From Paractinoplanes rishiriensis (lineage in GTDB: Bacteria; Actinomycetota; Actinomycetes; Mycobacteriales; Micromonosporaceae), in NCBI RefSeq assembly GCF_016862375.1, contig NZ_BOMV01000077.1:62001-126000 (forward strand): DNA of 64,000 nt. The letters run 5' to 3'. Shown here piece by piece: positions 45,784-55,467 of the stretch (the stretch's first letter is position 1; each line of letters starts with the position of its first letter). The notes under the pieces were generated by a model, which saw only the letters and a list, made by a program, of their open reading frames with translations, did no database searches and was not told where the DNA came from. A program made the position numbers and the translations under genes.

Positions 45784-47610
45784 ATGCTGTCAAGAACCAT
45801 GCGGCGCGCCCTGCCGATAGGTGCCGGCGCCGCCCTGCTCGTCGTGACCCTCGTCCGAGGATTCGCCCTCGACGCCTCGGCGGCCGAGACCCTCACCTAC
45901 GAGGCGGAGGACGGTGTCCTCAACGGCACCGTCGTGGAGAGCAGCGCCGCGGGTTACTCCGGCACCGGTTATGTCACCGGCTTCGACACCGGGACCGACA
46001 GCGTCACCATCACGATCCCGGACAGCCCCGGCGGCCTGCACGACCTGACCGTGCGCTACCGCGGCCCGTACGGCCAAAAGGTTGCGAGTCTTCAGCTCAA
46101 CGGTGCCGGGCTCGGCGACGTGACGCTGCCCGCGACGACCGAGTTCACCACCCTGCCGGCCGGCAAGGTGCTGCTGGCCGCCGGTGACAACACGGTCACC
46201 ATCGTCAACAACTGGGGCTGGTACGAGATCGACGCGATCGGCGTGACCGCGTCCGCCGACCGGCCGCCGCACCAGGTGACCGGCGACCTGGTCAACCCGG
46301 ACGCCTCGGCCGAGGCGAAGTCGCTGATGAAGTACCTGACCGCCAACTACGGCAAGTACATCCTCTCCGGCCAGCAGGACATGGCCAGCATCACCTGGGT
46401 CGAGCAGAACATCGGCAAGTCGCCCGCGGTCGGCGGCTTCGACCTGATGGACTACTCGCCCAGCCGGGTCGAGCGCGGCACCACCTCGCAGGAGGTGGAG
46501 AACATGGTGAACTGGGACGGCCGGGGCGGCATCAACACGCTGGCCTGGCACTGGAACGCGCCGAGCGGGCTGATCGACACCGAGGGCCACGAGTGGTGGC
46601 GCGGCTTCTACACCGACGCGACCACGTTCGACGTGGCGGCGGCACTGGCCGACAAGACCTCCACCGACTACCAGCTGCTGATCCGCGACATCGACGCGAT
46701 CGCCGAGCAGTTGCAGCGCCTCGAGGACGCCAAGATCCCGGTGCTCTGGCGGCCGCTGCACGAGGCCGAGGGCGGCTGGTTCTGGTGGGGCGCCAAGGGC
46801 CCGGAGCCCACCAAGGAGCTCTGGCGGATCATGTACGACCGGATCACCGACCACCACGGCATCGACAACCTGATCTGGGTGTGGAACTCGAAGAGCCCGG
46901 CCTGGTACCCCGGTGACGACGTGGTGGACGTGGTGAGCATCGACTCGTACCCGCCGCAGGGCGACCACGGTGCCCTGTCCGGCGCCTACGACGAGCTGAT
47001 CACCCTGGGCCAGGACCGGAAGCTGGTGGCGCTCGGCGAGGTCGGCGGCATCCCCGACCCCGACCTGCTGGAGACCTACCAGGCGCACTGGAGCTGGTTC
47101 GTCACCTGGTCCGGCAACTTCATCCAGGACGGCGTCACCAACCCGCGGGACCTGCTCACCAAGATCTACAATCACGAGTACGTGCTGACGCGTGACGAGC
47201 TCGGCGATTTCAAGAATTACGGCGGCTCAGCCCCGACGACGCCGCCCACCACGGAGCCGACCGTTTCGCCGACGACCCAGCCGACGACCCAGCCCACGAC
47301 CCAGCCCACCGAGACCTGCACGGCCACCTACCGCGTGGTGGGACAGTGGGGCGGCGGCTGGCAGGGCGAGGTGACCGTGCGCAACAACGGCACCGCCGCC
47401 ACCGCCGGCTGGACCGCAACGTGGACGCTGGCCGACGGCCAGTCGGTCACCCAGTCCTGGAACGCGGGCGTCGCCACCGCCGGAACCACGGTGACCGCGA
47501 CCAACGCCACCTGGAACGGCGCGCTGGCCCCCGACGGCAGCGCCACTTTCGGTTTCCTCGGCTCGGGCCCGGCCGGCGCCGCCCCGGCGGTCACCTGCAC
47601 GCTCCGCTAG
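45784..47610 (+). CDS. Secreted GH26 beta-mannanase with CBM35 and CBM2
   Basis: A 608-residue secreted protein. ATG 45784 (MLSRTMRRALPIGAGAALLVVTL...SAAE) gives a signal peptide; ATG 45799 is possible. N-terminal CBM35-like module (~35-150): LTYEAEDGVLNG, GYSGTGYVTGFDTG, NWGWYEIDAIGV. Catalytic GH26 domain (~160-485): YILSGQQDMASITW, GGFDLMDYSPSR, LAWHWNAPSG, acid/base in WRPLHEAEGGWFWWG (E327), NLIWVWNSKSP and nucleophile in ALGEVGGIPD (E419). A Thr/Pro linker leads to CBM2 (~510-608). It should cleave mannan internally while bound to plant wall. It completes the plant-polymer set with the GH3, GH5, GH11 and pectate lyase enzymes. Confidence 0.92.
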   Translation: MLSRTMRRALPIGAGAALLVVTLVRGFALDASAAETLTYEAEDGVLNGTVVESSAAGYSGTGYVTGFDTGTDSVTITIPDSPGGLHDLTVRYRGPYGQKVASLQLNGAGLGDVTLPATTEFTTLPAGKVLLAAGDNTVTIVNNWGWYEIDAIGVTASADRPPHQVTGDLVNPDASAEAKSLMKYLTANYGKYILSGQQDMASITWVEQNIGKSPAVGGFDLMDYSPSRVERGTTSQEVENMVNWDGRGGINTLAWHWNAPSGLIDTEGHEWWRGFYTDATTFDVAAALADKTSTDYQLLIRDIDAIAEQLQRLEDAKIPVLWRPLHEAEGGWFWWGAKGPEPTKELWRIMYDRITDHHGIDNLIWVWNSKSPAWYPGDDVVDVVSIDSYPPQGDHGALSGAYDELITLGQDRKLVALGEVGGIPDPDLLETYQAHWSWFVTWSGNFIQDGVTNPRDLLTKIYNHEYVLTRDELGDFKNYGGSAPTTPPTTEPTVSPTTQPTTQPTTQPTETCTATYRVVGQWGGGWQGEVTVRNNGTAATAGWTATWTLADGQSVTQSWNAGVATAGTTVTATNATWNGALAPDGSATFGFLGSGPAGAAPAVTCTLR

Positions 47611-47736
47611 CCGGCTTCCGGGGTCGGGGTCGGGGTCCGCGAGACTCCGGCCCCGCCCGCCGGATGTGGTCGATGTGGCGTCCGCCTCATCGGTGTGGTT
47701 CACTGCCTCGGCTGAACAGCCGGGGGAGGAGACGCC

Positions 47737-49140
47737 ATGCGCCGCATCGTGGGTTCCGTGGTTCGGGTCGTTGCCGCCGCAGCGCTGATGATCGGCGTCT
47801 TCGCGACACCGGCGGCGGCCGAGCCGACCGGACCGCAGGACCTGGTGATCTCGCTGGAGCGGTCGACCGACTACCTGCTCTACCCGATCCGGCCGGACCT
47901 GGCCGTCGGCCGCACCGTTCTCACGCCGGCCTTCCGGGTGCGTCCGCTGTCTCATCCGGCCACCGACGTCGTGCTGACCATCGACCTGGCGCCGATGAAG
48001 GACAACGTCGAGGTCGTCGGCATCGGCTCCCGGTGTGCCCGCACCGGTGACACCGTCCGCTGTGAACTGGGCACCCTGGTCGCCGGCACCAGCGGCACGG
48101 TGGTTCAGCCGTTCAGCCTGCGCGCCGCGCCCGGTGCGCCGGCCGCCCCGGCCGGCCGCGTCGACATGACCGCCGCATCCACCGAGCCCAACATCCCGGG
48201 CGCCTCGTCCTGGGACGTCCGCGTGCTGCAGCCCGGCATCGACGCCCGCGTGGTCACCGAGGCGGAGCCGCTGCTGCCGGTGCCCACCCGCCCGGATTCC
48301 CACTATCTGTCGGTCATCGTGGTCAACGACGGCGACGTGTTGCTGAAGCAGCCCACCCTGACTTTCGAGATTCCGCGCGGGATCGCCGTGGCCGACCTCA
48401 ACCACGACCGCACCTGCCGGGCCACTGGCGGCGTCCAGGTCGGTTTCCAGTACTGGGGCCCGGCCCGGGTGGACTGCCCGCTGCCCTTCGACGTCGAGCC
48501 CGGCGTCTGGTACATGATCTGGGAGGGCGGTTCCAGCCCGCCGCGCTTCTACGCGATGGCCGGCCCGGCCACACCGGGTCCCGCGCCCTACCCGGTGAAG
48601 GTCACGGTCACCCCGCAGGAACCGGACCTCGACCCGAGCGACAACCAGTCCACGGTGCCCTTCCGCGCCGCATCAAACAAAATCAATGCAGCCGTACGCG
48701 CTGCCGTGACGCGCGACGGCGACACGGCCACGGTGTCCTGGACGGTGACGAACCACGGCCCGTCCGACGCCACCGGCCGTACCGTGACCGTCACCGCCCC
48801 GGCCGGCACCGAACCGCTGCCCACCGCCGGGTGCACGGTGTCCGGGGCGAAGGCCACCTGCGTCTCGAAGGACTGGCTGCCCGCGAAGGAATCCGTGACC
48901 GGCACGGTGCCGCTGCGCATCACCGGCACCCCCGGCGGGGACGGCTCGGTCACCGTCGCCGGCACCGGCCCGTCCACCGAGACCAAGCCGGCCGACAACA
49001 CGGCCCGGTTCGTCGTACCCTCCTCGGGAAATTCACCCACCCTGCCGATCACCGGCCCGTCAGGTCCCCTCGCGGCCGGCGCCGCGGCGGTCCTCACCGG
49101 CCTGATCCTGGTGCTGGTGGCCCGCCGCCGACGCACCTGA
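47737..49140 (+). CDS. LPxTG-type cell-wall-anchored protein with DUF11-like repeats
   Basis: A 467-residue protein. ATG 47737 follows GGAGGAG; signal peptide VVRVVAAAALMIGVFATPAAA. The ectodomain (~30-425) is beta-rich with DUF11-like units, for example VTRDGDTATVSWTVTNHGPSDATGRTVTVTAPAG and LDPSDNQSTVPF. The C-terminus is a sortase motif LPITGP, a hydrophobic stretch LAAGAAAVLTGLILVLVA and RRRRT, the classic wall-sorting signal. It should be covalently attached to peptidoglycan and face outward; function unknown. Four Cys in the middle could form disulphides. Confidence 0.8.
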   Translation: MRRIVGSVVRVVAAAALMIGVFATPAAAEPTGPQDLVISLERSTDYLLYPIRPDLAVGRTVLTPAFRVRPLSHPATDVVLTIDLAPMKDNVEVVGIGSRCARTGDTVRCELGTLVAGTSGTVVQPFSLRAAPGAPAAPAGRVDMTAASTEPNIPGASSWDVRVLQPGIDARVVTEAEPLLPVPTRPDSHYLSVIVVNDGDVLLKQPTLTFEIPRGIAVADLNHDRTCRATGGVQVGFQYWGPARVDCPLPFDVEPGVWYMIWEGGSSPPRFYAMAGPATPGPAPYPVKVTVTPQEPDLDPSDNQSTVPFRAASNKINAAVRAAVTRDGDTATVSWTVTNHGPSDATGRTVTVTAPAGTEPLPTAGCTVSGAKATCVSKDWLPAKESVTGTVPLRITGTPGGDGSVTVAGTGPSTETKPADNTARFVVPSSGNSPTLPITGPSGPLAAGAAAVLTGLILVLVARRRRT

Positions 49141-49170
49141 CCCGCGGTTGTTGCACCGGCACTGCACAAT

Positions 49171-50103
49171 GTGCTGGTGGAACCTCTGGCCTGGGTGATC
49201 GTGCTGGCGCTGACCGCCGTCGCGGTGGTGGCCGGCGTCCGGGAGGAACGCCGCGCCCGCCGGCAGCGCCGCTCCGTGGTCGCCGGCCGCGAGGTGCGGT
49301 ACGGCCGTGGCACCGGCTACCGGCCCAGGTCGGCGCTGTGGACCGGCCTGCTGCTCGCGTGGTTCGGCACCAATGTCGCCGTGCTGCTGCTGTTCCTGCC
49401 GGTCGGGTGGCGGCCCGCCGCGATCACGGCGATCGCCGCGATCCTGCTGGCCGCGCTCTATTTCCTGCTCGACTACGCCCGGACCGATGTCGTCGAGGGC
49501 CGCGTGCTGGAACGCAAGATCCTGTACAGCGGCGAGGACAACTCGACCACCAACTACTGGATAGCCGTCGACGACGGCCGCCCCGGCCGGATCAGCGGCA
49601 CCCCGGTCAGCCGCGACGACTACGCGCGGGTGGCGGCCGGCGCGCAGGTCCGCCTGCACCTGACTCCCCGGGGCCGCCAACTGAAAAGGCTGGAGATCCT
49701 CGAACTCCCCGCCCCGGCCCACGCCATTCCCACCGACCTGTGGATAACACCCGCCCAGGCCGCGACGGCGCTGGCCTCCCCGGTCGAGTTCGTCCCGGTG
49801 CCACCGGACGTGCCGAACACCCGGCGTTACCTCTACGTGCCGCCCGGCACCCCGGTGACGAACGGCACCACCCTGCCGCCGGCCCTGCACGTGACCGAGG
49901 CCTACGACCCCGAGGCGGCCGAGCAGGTGGCCCACCGCGCCGGTCGATCCGCCTGGCGGCACGGCGACCGGGGCGTGGTCCAGGCCGGCGCGACCTATCT
50001 GCTCAGCTGGGGACGGGGTGCGCTGGTGCTGCGCGGTCACGTCGACGTGAACGACGGCGGCGGGATCGGCCGGCTGGCGTACGGCCTCCGACCGCCCCGC
50101 TGA
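49171..50103 (+). CDS. Membrane protein of unknown function
   Basis: A 310-residue protein with an N-terminal helix (LAWVIVLALTAVAVVAGV), a short basic loop, then two helices (ALWTGLLLAWFGTNVAVLLLFLPVG; AITAIAAILLAALYFLLDYA) and a soluble C-terminal ~200 residues (VVEGRVLERKILYSGEDNSTTNYWIAVDDG; LHLTPRGRQLKRLEIL; TYLLSWGRGALVLRGH). Family not recognised. The soluble half looks beta-rich. GTG 49171 or 49177 start; 30 bases after the previous stop, probably its own transcript or a read-through. Confidence 0.55.
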   Translation: MLVEPLAWVIVLALTAVAVVAGVREERRARRQRRSVVAGREVRYGRGTGYRPRSALWTGLLLAWFGTNVAVLLLFLPVGWRPAAITAIAAILLAALYFLLDYARTDVVEGRVLERKILYSGEDNSTTNYWIAVDDGRPGRISGTPVSRDDYARVAAGAQVRLHLTPRGRQLKRLEILELPAPAHAIPTDLWITPAQAATALASPVEFVPVPPDVPNTRRYLYVPPGTPVTNGTTLPPALHVTEAYDPEAAEQVAHRAGRSAWRHGDRGVVQAGATYLLSWGRGALVLRGHVDVNDGGGIGRLAYGLRPPR

Positions 50104-50115
50104 GTCGTCCGCCGG

Positions 50116-50541
50116 TCAGAATTCGTCGACGCGTCGCGCCTGCTCCGGACAGGTGAGATCGATGGCCAGCTTGATCAGCTCGCGGGCGGTGGCGTGGTCG
50201 GTCGCCCCGGCGTCGAGGGTGCCCAGCGACCGCGCGGCCGCCACGACGTCGTCGGCGTCCTTACCGGCGGCCAGGTCGGCGCAGGCCGCGTCGGCGATCG
50301 CCTGGATTTCCTCGTCCCGCCGGTCGAGGGCCACCTCGGGCAGCCGCGCCCGCACCACGTCCACGAAGGTGTCTGCTGCGGGTGCGGTGACTGCGGGTTC
50401 GGTGACTGGGGGTGAGGAAGCTGCCGCCGACGTCGCCGTGGGTGCCGGTGTCACCGGCCCGGAGCCGGAACCGCCGCCCGAGCAGCCGGCCAACGTGCTG
50501 ACCCCGATCACCATGGCCACCAGGAGCCACCGTCCGCTCAT
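50116..50541 (-). CDS. Lipoprotein of the DUF732-like kind
   Basis: A 141-residue protein with lipoprotein signal MSGRWLLVAMVIGVSTLAGC (lipobox LAGC, Cys at residue 20), a Gly/Ser/Pro-rich spacer, then a small helical domain with DTFVDVVRARLPEVALDRRDEEIQAIADAACADLAAG and LTCPEQ. Two Cys in the domain match the DUF732 pattern (helical, one disulphide) seen in actinobacterial secreted proteins. It should be lipid-anchored outside the membrane. Role unknown. It converges with the preceding gene; stops are 12 bases apart. Confidence 0.65.
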   Translation of the reverse strand: MSGRWLLVAMVIGVSTLAGCSGGGSGSGPVTPAPTATSAAASSPPVTEPAVTAPAADTFVDVVRARLPEVALDRRDEEIQAIADAACADLAAGKDADDVVAAARSLGTLDAGATDHATARELIKLAIDLTCPEQARRVDEF

Positions 50542-50582
50542 CGCCGCCCTCTCCCAAGCTCAAGATCCCGAGCTCAGGCATC

Positions 50583-51689
50583 CTAACTCTGCGCAACCGC
50601 CCAGAAGGCCATGGCGAGGCCGAAGGCACGGAGGTCCCCGGTTGTCGTGCCGGACATCTTGTTCATGGCGTACGCGATCGTGGTGTGCGCGTCCATGTCG
50701 ATGACGGCCAGCGAGCCGCCGTAGCCGCCCCAGTAGAGCGAATTCGGGTTGGGCAGGAAGCCGGAGTTCAGCGCGAAACCCAGCCCGAACCGGATCGGCA
50801 CCCCGAGGATCAGGTCGACGCCCTCGGTCTGCGGTTCGAGCGCGCGCCGGCAGCCCGCCTCGGAGAGGAACCGCCGGCCCTGGGCCGTCCCGCCGTTCGC
50901 CAGGATGGCGTGGATGCGGGCCACCGCGCGGGCGTTGCCGATGCCGCCGACCGCGGGGATCTCCGCGGCCCGCCACTGCCGGGTCCGGGTGACGCCGACC
51001 TCCAGTTCGGGGTTGGTCGCCACGTTCACCTGCAGGGCGGTGCTGCCCTCGCCGCCCATCGGCGCCGGTCCCGGCGGCGCGATCAGGTCGGCGACCCGAT
51101 GGTCCTCGGCGGCGGGCAGGCCGATGTGGAAGTCGGCACCCAGCGGCTCGGCGATCTCCTCGCGGAACACGGTGCCCAGCGACTTCCCGGTGATCCGCCG
51201 CACCACCTCGCCGACCAGGTAGCCCTGGGTCATGGCGTGGTAGCCGGACGCCGTACCGGGCTTCCAGGACGGCTCCTGGGCGGCCAGCAGTGCCGTCGCC
51301 TTCTCCCAGTCGTACAGGTCATGTCTGGTTATCGGCTCTTGCCAGCCACACAGCCCGGCCGAGTGACTCATCAGGTGCGCGACGGTGACCGCCTCCTTGC
51401 CCCCGGCCGCGAACTCGGGCCAGTAGCGCGCGACCGGAGCCGCGAAATCGAGCTCCCCACGGTCCGCCACCAGCAACGCCGTGAGTGCGGTCATGGTCTT
51501 GGTGGTCGAGTAGACCCCGACGATCGTGTCTTCACCCCATGGTCTCGTACGCTCTCCGTCAGCGAACCCGCCCCACAGGTCAACCACCGTCTCGCCGCCC
51601 ACGGTCACACAGAACGACGCGCCCACGTCCTCGCCCCGGGCCAGGTTGTCCTCGAACGCGGCCCGCACACCCGCAAATCGCTCCGTCAC
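50583..51689 (-). CDS. Serine hydrolase of the beta-lactamase/EstB family
   Basis: A 368-residue cytoplasmic enzyme. GTG 51689 starts TERFAGVRAAFEDNLARGEDVGASF. Active-site motifs: GVYSTTKTMTALTALLVADRGELDFAAPV (SxxK, Ser nucleophile and Lys) and GYHAMTQGYLVGEVVRRITG (Y-x-M/N loop) and, in the C-terminal half, GYGGSLAVIDMDAHTTIAYAMNKM. Closely related sequences are annotated as beta-lactamase-related hydrolases or esterases (class C fold); real beta-lactamase activity is not supported because the enzyme has no signal peptide. Substrate unknown. It lies upstream of the lipoprotein gene on the same strand. Confidence 0.8.
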   Translation of the reverse strand: MTERFAGVRAAFEDNLARGEDVGASFCVTVGGETVVDLWGGFADGERTRPWGEDTIVGVYSTTKTMTALTALLVADRGELDFAAPVARYWPEFAAGGKEAVTVAHLMSHSAGLCGWQEPITRHDLYDWEKATALLAAQEPSWKPGTASGYHAMTQGYLVGEVVRRITGKSLGTVFREEIAEPLGADFHIGLPAAEDHRVADLIAPPGPAPMGGEGSTALQVNVATNPELEVGVTRTRQWRAAEIPAVGGIGNARAVARIHAILANGGTAQGRRFLSEAGCRRALEPQTEGVDLILGVPIRFGLGFALNSGFLPNPNSLYWGGYGGSLAVIDMDAHTTIAYAMNKMSGTTTGDLRAFGLAMAFWAVAQS

Positions 51690-51775
51690 CGGCCGATGAT
51701 GGCCGACCCCACCCCGGCCGTCGATCCATTTACCGCAGCGGTGCCGGGGCGATCCGCCCCGGCACCGGCAGACTG

Positions 51776-52936
51776 TCAGGACTTGAGGAACCGGGTCAGG
51801 CGGGCGCGCAGCTCGGCCACCACCAGCGACTGCGCCTCGGCGGCGGACAACCGCCGGTTGGGGTCGTTGACCTGGCGCAGGGCCAGCGCGCACGCCTGGA
51901 TGTACGCCTCACCGAGCGCCCCGGTCATGGTCGCGGCGATGGTGCCGTTGATCGCCGTGCCGGCCACCGGGATGAAGGTCAGCAGGGCTTTGGACAGGGA
52001 CCGGCCGGCGTTCATCGTCGCCAGTACGGGCAGGACCGCCCGGGCCATCGACTCCTTGTCGATGTTGAGGCCCATGGCCACCTGGATGCGGGCCAGCATG
52101 GCGATCTGCAACGTGGACAACGGTCCGGAGTCGAGGATCGGCAGTGGCACCGCCCCGATCAGAGCGGCTACGCCGGTAGCCCAGGCGACGACCTTGCGGG
52201 CCTCCGTGATCTTCAGTTCGATCCGGACCGCCTGGCCGCGGGCGAACGAGCGCTTCTTCGCGTTCGGCAACTCCTGATAGATCGCTTCGACCAGCTCGCC
52301 CAGCCCGGACGGCGGCACCCAGGCCGGCCCGAACCGGCGACCCTGGGCGAGCACGCGCATCGGCCGGCCGCCGACGATCGGGAGATTGCGTGCCCCGATG
52401 TCCTTGATGAAGGCGACGGATTGGGTGTCGGTCGCGTCGCTGTAGCACTGGGTCAGGACGAGGAACACCGGCATGGTGGCCGCCAGGTCGGTGATGATCT
52501 TCTCCTCGAAGTCCAGCAGCCGCCATGATCCTTCGTTGACGCAGTAGAGGGCGACATCCACGAACTCGTCGTCGTCGCGGAGGTACTGCTCCCGAATGAT
52601 CTTCGAAATGCGGGCGGACGTCCCGTCGACGTTCTCGCCGAGCTCGATGCCGCGCGAGTCGAAGAACCGGATCGGTACCCCCGGTTCGGTGTATTCGTCG
52701 ACGGTCATGGTCACCGGCCGGCCCACCCCGACCGGCGCCACCTCGTGGCCGATGACGCCGTTGATCATCGTGCTCTTGCCGACCCCGGCCATCCCGGTGA
52801 GCAGGACATTGACCTTGGGCTGATCGGTCGCCTCGGCCTGCGCCTGCTGCCCGTAGACGTCGTCGTTCGACATCGACCGCCAGCCCCGGGGCAAGGTGCT
52901 GGTCAGCGCGTCCAGAAATGCTTCGTTCACGGCCAT
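51776..52936 (-). CDS. Membrane-associated GTPase (DUF697-like)
   Basis: A 386-residue protein with P-loop LLTGMAGVGKSTMINGVIG (~45-63), G3 region FFDSRGIELGENV and a TQCYSDATD G4-like motif. The C-terminal ~150 residues have hydrophobic segments (VVAWATGVAALIGAVPLPILDSG; LLTFIPVAGTAINGTIAATMTGALG), the arrangement of DUF697-type GTPases. It may bind membranes and act as a stress or defence GTPase. It is divergent from the NB-ARC protein gene at 53044 with about 107 bases between, so the two could share control. ATG 52936 has GGGAG just upstream. Confidence 0.75.
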   Translation of the reverse strand: MAVNEAFLDALTSTLPRGWRSMSNDDVYGQQAQAEATDQPKVNVLLTGMAGVGKSTMINGVIGHEVAPVGVGRPVTMTVDEYTEPGVPIRFFDSRGIELGENVDGTSARISKIIREQYLRDDDEFVDVALYCVNEGSWRLLDFEEKIITDLAATMPVFLVLTQCYSDATDTQSVAFIKDIGARNLPIVGGRPMRVLAQGRRFGPAWVPPSGLGELVEAIYQELPNAKKRSFARGQAVRIELKITEARKVVAWATGVAALIGAVPLPILDSGPLSTLQIAMLARIQVAMGLNIDKESMARAVLPVLATMNAGRSLSKALLTFIPVAGTAINGTIAATMTGALGEAYIQACALALRQVNDPNRRLSAAEAQSLVVAELRARLTRFLKS

Positions 52937-53043
52937 GATCTCCCTGCTTTCTCGTCGTTCGGGCTCTCCTTCCAGGGTTGTTGTCGATCGACGGTGTCCA
53001 GTGGAAAGTGGGACAAGCCGATGTGGAGGGTGGGAGACATCCA

Positions 53044-55467
53044 GTGACGCTGGGCCGGGCCAGGACGGAGCTCAAGTCCTTTGTCGACCTGCTGCAAGGC
53101 GTGCGGGAGAGGGTGGGTAAACCCACCTTCCGCGAGATCGAGAAGTTCAGTGCAGGTCACCGTCGCCCGCTGGCGAAGTCGACGATCGCCAACAAACTGA
53201 AGCTCCAGTCGCCACCGGACTGGGATTTCGTCGACGCGTTCCTGCTGAGCTGCGAGTGCTACGCGCGGACCGCCAAGGGCAGGGCGCTCACACCGTCCGA
53301 CAGCACGGTGATCCGGGACCCGGATACCCGAGAGCTGACCTTCGACCGGGCCCGGTGGCGGCGACGCCACGACCGCACCTTGGCGATCCTCGAGAAGCAA
53401 CACGAGGACGACCGTTTCGCGGCACAGGCCAAGCTCGAGCGGGACCGCCGGCTGCTGCCCGAGCAGCTTCCGCCGCATACCCGGCGGTTCACCGGCCGCG
53501 GACGCGAACTGGACGATCTTGACCGGCTGCTCGGCCTCGCCGGGCAAACCGACGAATCAGGTGAGATCTGCGTCGTCCACGGCACCGCGGGCGTTGGCAA
53601 GACGGCGCTCGCCGTCCGCTGGGCGCACCGGGTGAGCAAGCGTTTCCCCGACGGTCAGCTCTACGTGAACCTGCAGGGATTCGACCCGCACGGCGCGCCA
53701 CTGCTGCCGGCGCAGGCGCTGCGCGGCTTCCTGGACGCGTTCGGAGTGCCCCGGGACCGCCTGCCGGCGACGGTGGCGGACCAGGCAAAGCTGTTCCGCA
53801 GCCTGGTGTCGGAACGGAAGGTACTGGTCGTGCTCGACAACGCCGCGAGCGTCGAGCAGGTCCGGCCGTTGCTGCCCGGCTCGTCGCCGTGCCGGGTGCT
53901 GATCACCAGCCGGGTCCGGCTCACCGGCCTGGTGGCCAAGGAGGGAGCCACCGAGCTGAGGGTCGCGCCGTTCCCGGCCGGCGACGCGGGAGATCTCGTC
54001 GCCCGGCACGTCCGCGACGAGCGCGTCGAGCGGGAACCCGGCTCGGTGGCGGAGATGGGCCGGCTCTGCGCCTACCTTCCACTGGCGATCTGCGTGGTCG
54101 CCGCCCGGGCCCGCAGCCGCCCGGAGCTGCGGCTCGCCGACGTGGTCGCCGAGCTCAACGACGAGGCGACCGCCCTGTCCGCCGTGCAGACCGGTGACGA
54201 CATCGAGTCCGACGTGCGCGCGGCCTTCTCCTGGTCCTATCGCTACCTGTACGGCCCGGCTGCCCGCCTGTTCCGCCTGCTGGCCACGCACCCCGGCCCG
54301 GACATCACGGTGACGGCCGTCGCGAGCCTGTTCGCGGTGGATCTCGCCACCGCCCGCTCGCTCCTCGATGATCTTGCCGCGGTCGAGCTGATCGAGGAGC
54401 ACGTGCCCGGCCGCTTCGCCTTCCACGACCTTCTCCGCCTGTACGCCACCGAACTCGGCCGGGACCATGATTCCGCCGCCGAACGGGCCGCGACGCGTGG
54501 CCGTACCTACGACCACTACCTGCACTCGGTGCACGCGGCAGCCCTCGCCTGGGATCCGCATCGCGATCCGCTGCCGCTGTCCGACCCCTTGCCCGGGGTC
54601 CGGCCGGACGACGTCGACGAGAGTCACACCGCATTGAGCTGGCTGAGCCGGGAGTACGCCGTCCTGCTGGCCGTCGCCCGGCAGAGCGGCGAGCGGGCGT
54701 GGCCGATCGTCTGGTGCCTCGTCGACTTCATGCACCGGCAGGGACACTGGACCGACGGCGGGCCGGTGCTGCGCGAAGCGGCCGCGGCGGCGGCCCGGGT
54801 GGGCGACACCGAGGGCCAGGCCCGGATGGAACGTGGCCTTTCCGGCCTGGCGGCGGTACGCCGGGACCGGGCGGCGGCCCAGCACCATCTCCAGACCGCG
54901 ATGGCGTTGTACACCGCCGCCGGCGACGAGCTGGGACAGGCGCACGTATACCTGGAACTCGCCAAGCTGTCGGCGGAGCCCGAGGCGGCACTCGATGACG
55001 CCGAGCGGTCGTTGCGGTGCTATCGGGCCGCCGGCTCGGCACCGGGGGAGGGCAACGCGCTCAACGCCGTCGGGTGGTTCCATGCCCAGCTCGGTCACCT
55101 GGACCGAGGACTGGCCTGCTGCACCGGGGCGCTCCGGATCCTGGAGCCGCTGGACGACGTCGCGGGCCTGGGCGCCGTTCTGGACAGCCTCGGCTACATC
55201 TACGGGCAGCTGGGCCGGCACGACGAGGTCGACCGCTACTACCGGCAGGCGCTCGCACTTTTCGAACGCTCGGACGACCCCGTCATGCAGGCCGACACGC
55301 TGGAACACATCGGCGCCAACCTCCGCGCGGCGGACCGGCCGGACGAGGCACGGGCCGCCTACGAGCAGGCGATCCCGCTATACGAGCAGGTCGAGCGTTA
55401 CGCCGAGGCGGAGGCCGTACGTCTGCTTCTCGACGAATTCGACCGAGAGCGGCGTCACGGGGCGTAG
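53044..55467 (+). CDS. NB-ARC/TPR STAND regulator
   Basis: An 807-residue protein. N-terminal ~110 residues: KSFVDLLQGVRERVG, FREIEKFSAGHRRPLAKSTIANKLKL, WDFVDAFLLSC, a helical effector-like module common in actinobacterial STAND proteins. NB-ARC ATPase from ~150: RRFTGRGRELDDLDRLL, Walker A VVHGTAGVGKTALAV (~185), FPDGQLYVNLQGF, Walker B VLVVLDNAASVEQVRPLLPG and YLPLAICVVAARA. TPR repeats end the protein (ALNAVGWFHAQLGHLDRGL, ADTLEHIGANLRAADRPDEARAAYEQAI). GTG 53044 was chosen for its spacing to GGGAG; a slightly longer frame is possible. Such proteins act as signal-activated switches. It is a paralogue of the protein at 61304 and converges on the ABC pair with a 13-base overlap. Confidence 0.88.
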   Translation: MTLGRARTELKSFVDLLQGVRERVGKPTFREIEKFSAGHRRPLAKSTIANKLKLQSPPDWDFVDAFLLSCECYARTAKGRALTPSDSTVIRDPDTRELTFDRARWRRRHDRTLAILEKQHEDDRFAAQAKLERDRRLLPEQLPPHTRRFTGRGRELDDLDRLLGLAGQTDESGEICVVHGTAGVGKTALAVRWAHRVSKRFPDGQLYVNLQGFDPHGAPLLPAQALRGFLDAFGVPRDRLPATVADQAKLFRSLVSERKVLVVLDNAASVEQVRPLLPGSSPCRVLITSRVRLTGLVAKEGATELRVAPFPAGDAGDLVARHVRDERVEREPGSVAEMGRLCAYLPLAICVVAARARSRPELRLADVVAELNDEATALSAVQTGDDIESDVRAAFSWSYRYLYGPAARLFRLLATHPGPDITVTAVASLFAVDLATARSLLDDLAAVELIEEHVPGRFAFHDLLRLYATELGRDHDSAAERAATRGRTYDHYLHSVHAAALAWDPHRDPLPLSDPLPGVRPDDVDESHTALSWLSREYAVLLAVARQSGERAWPIVWCLVDFMHRQGHWTDGGPVLREAAAAAARVGDTEGQARMERGLSGLAAVRRDRAAAQHHLQTAMALYTAAGDELGQAHVYLELAKLSAEPEAALDDAERSLRCYRAAGSAPGEGNALNAVGWFHAQLGHLDRGLACCTGALRILEPLDDVAGLGAVLDSLGYIYGQLGRHDEVDRYYRQALALFERSDDPVMQADTLEHIGANLRAADRPDEARAAYEQAIPLYEQVERYAEAEAVRLLLDEFDRERRHGA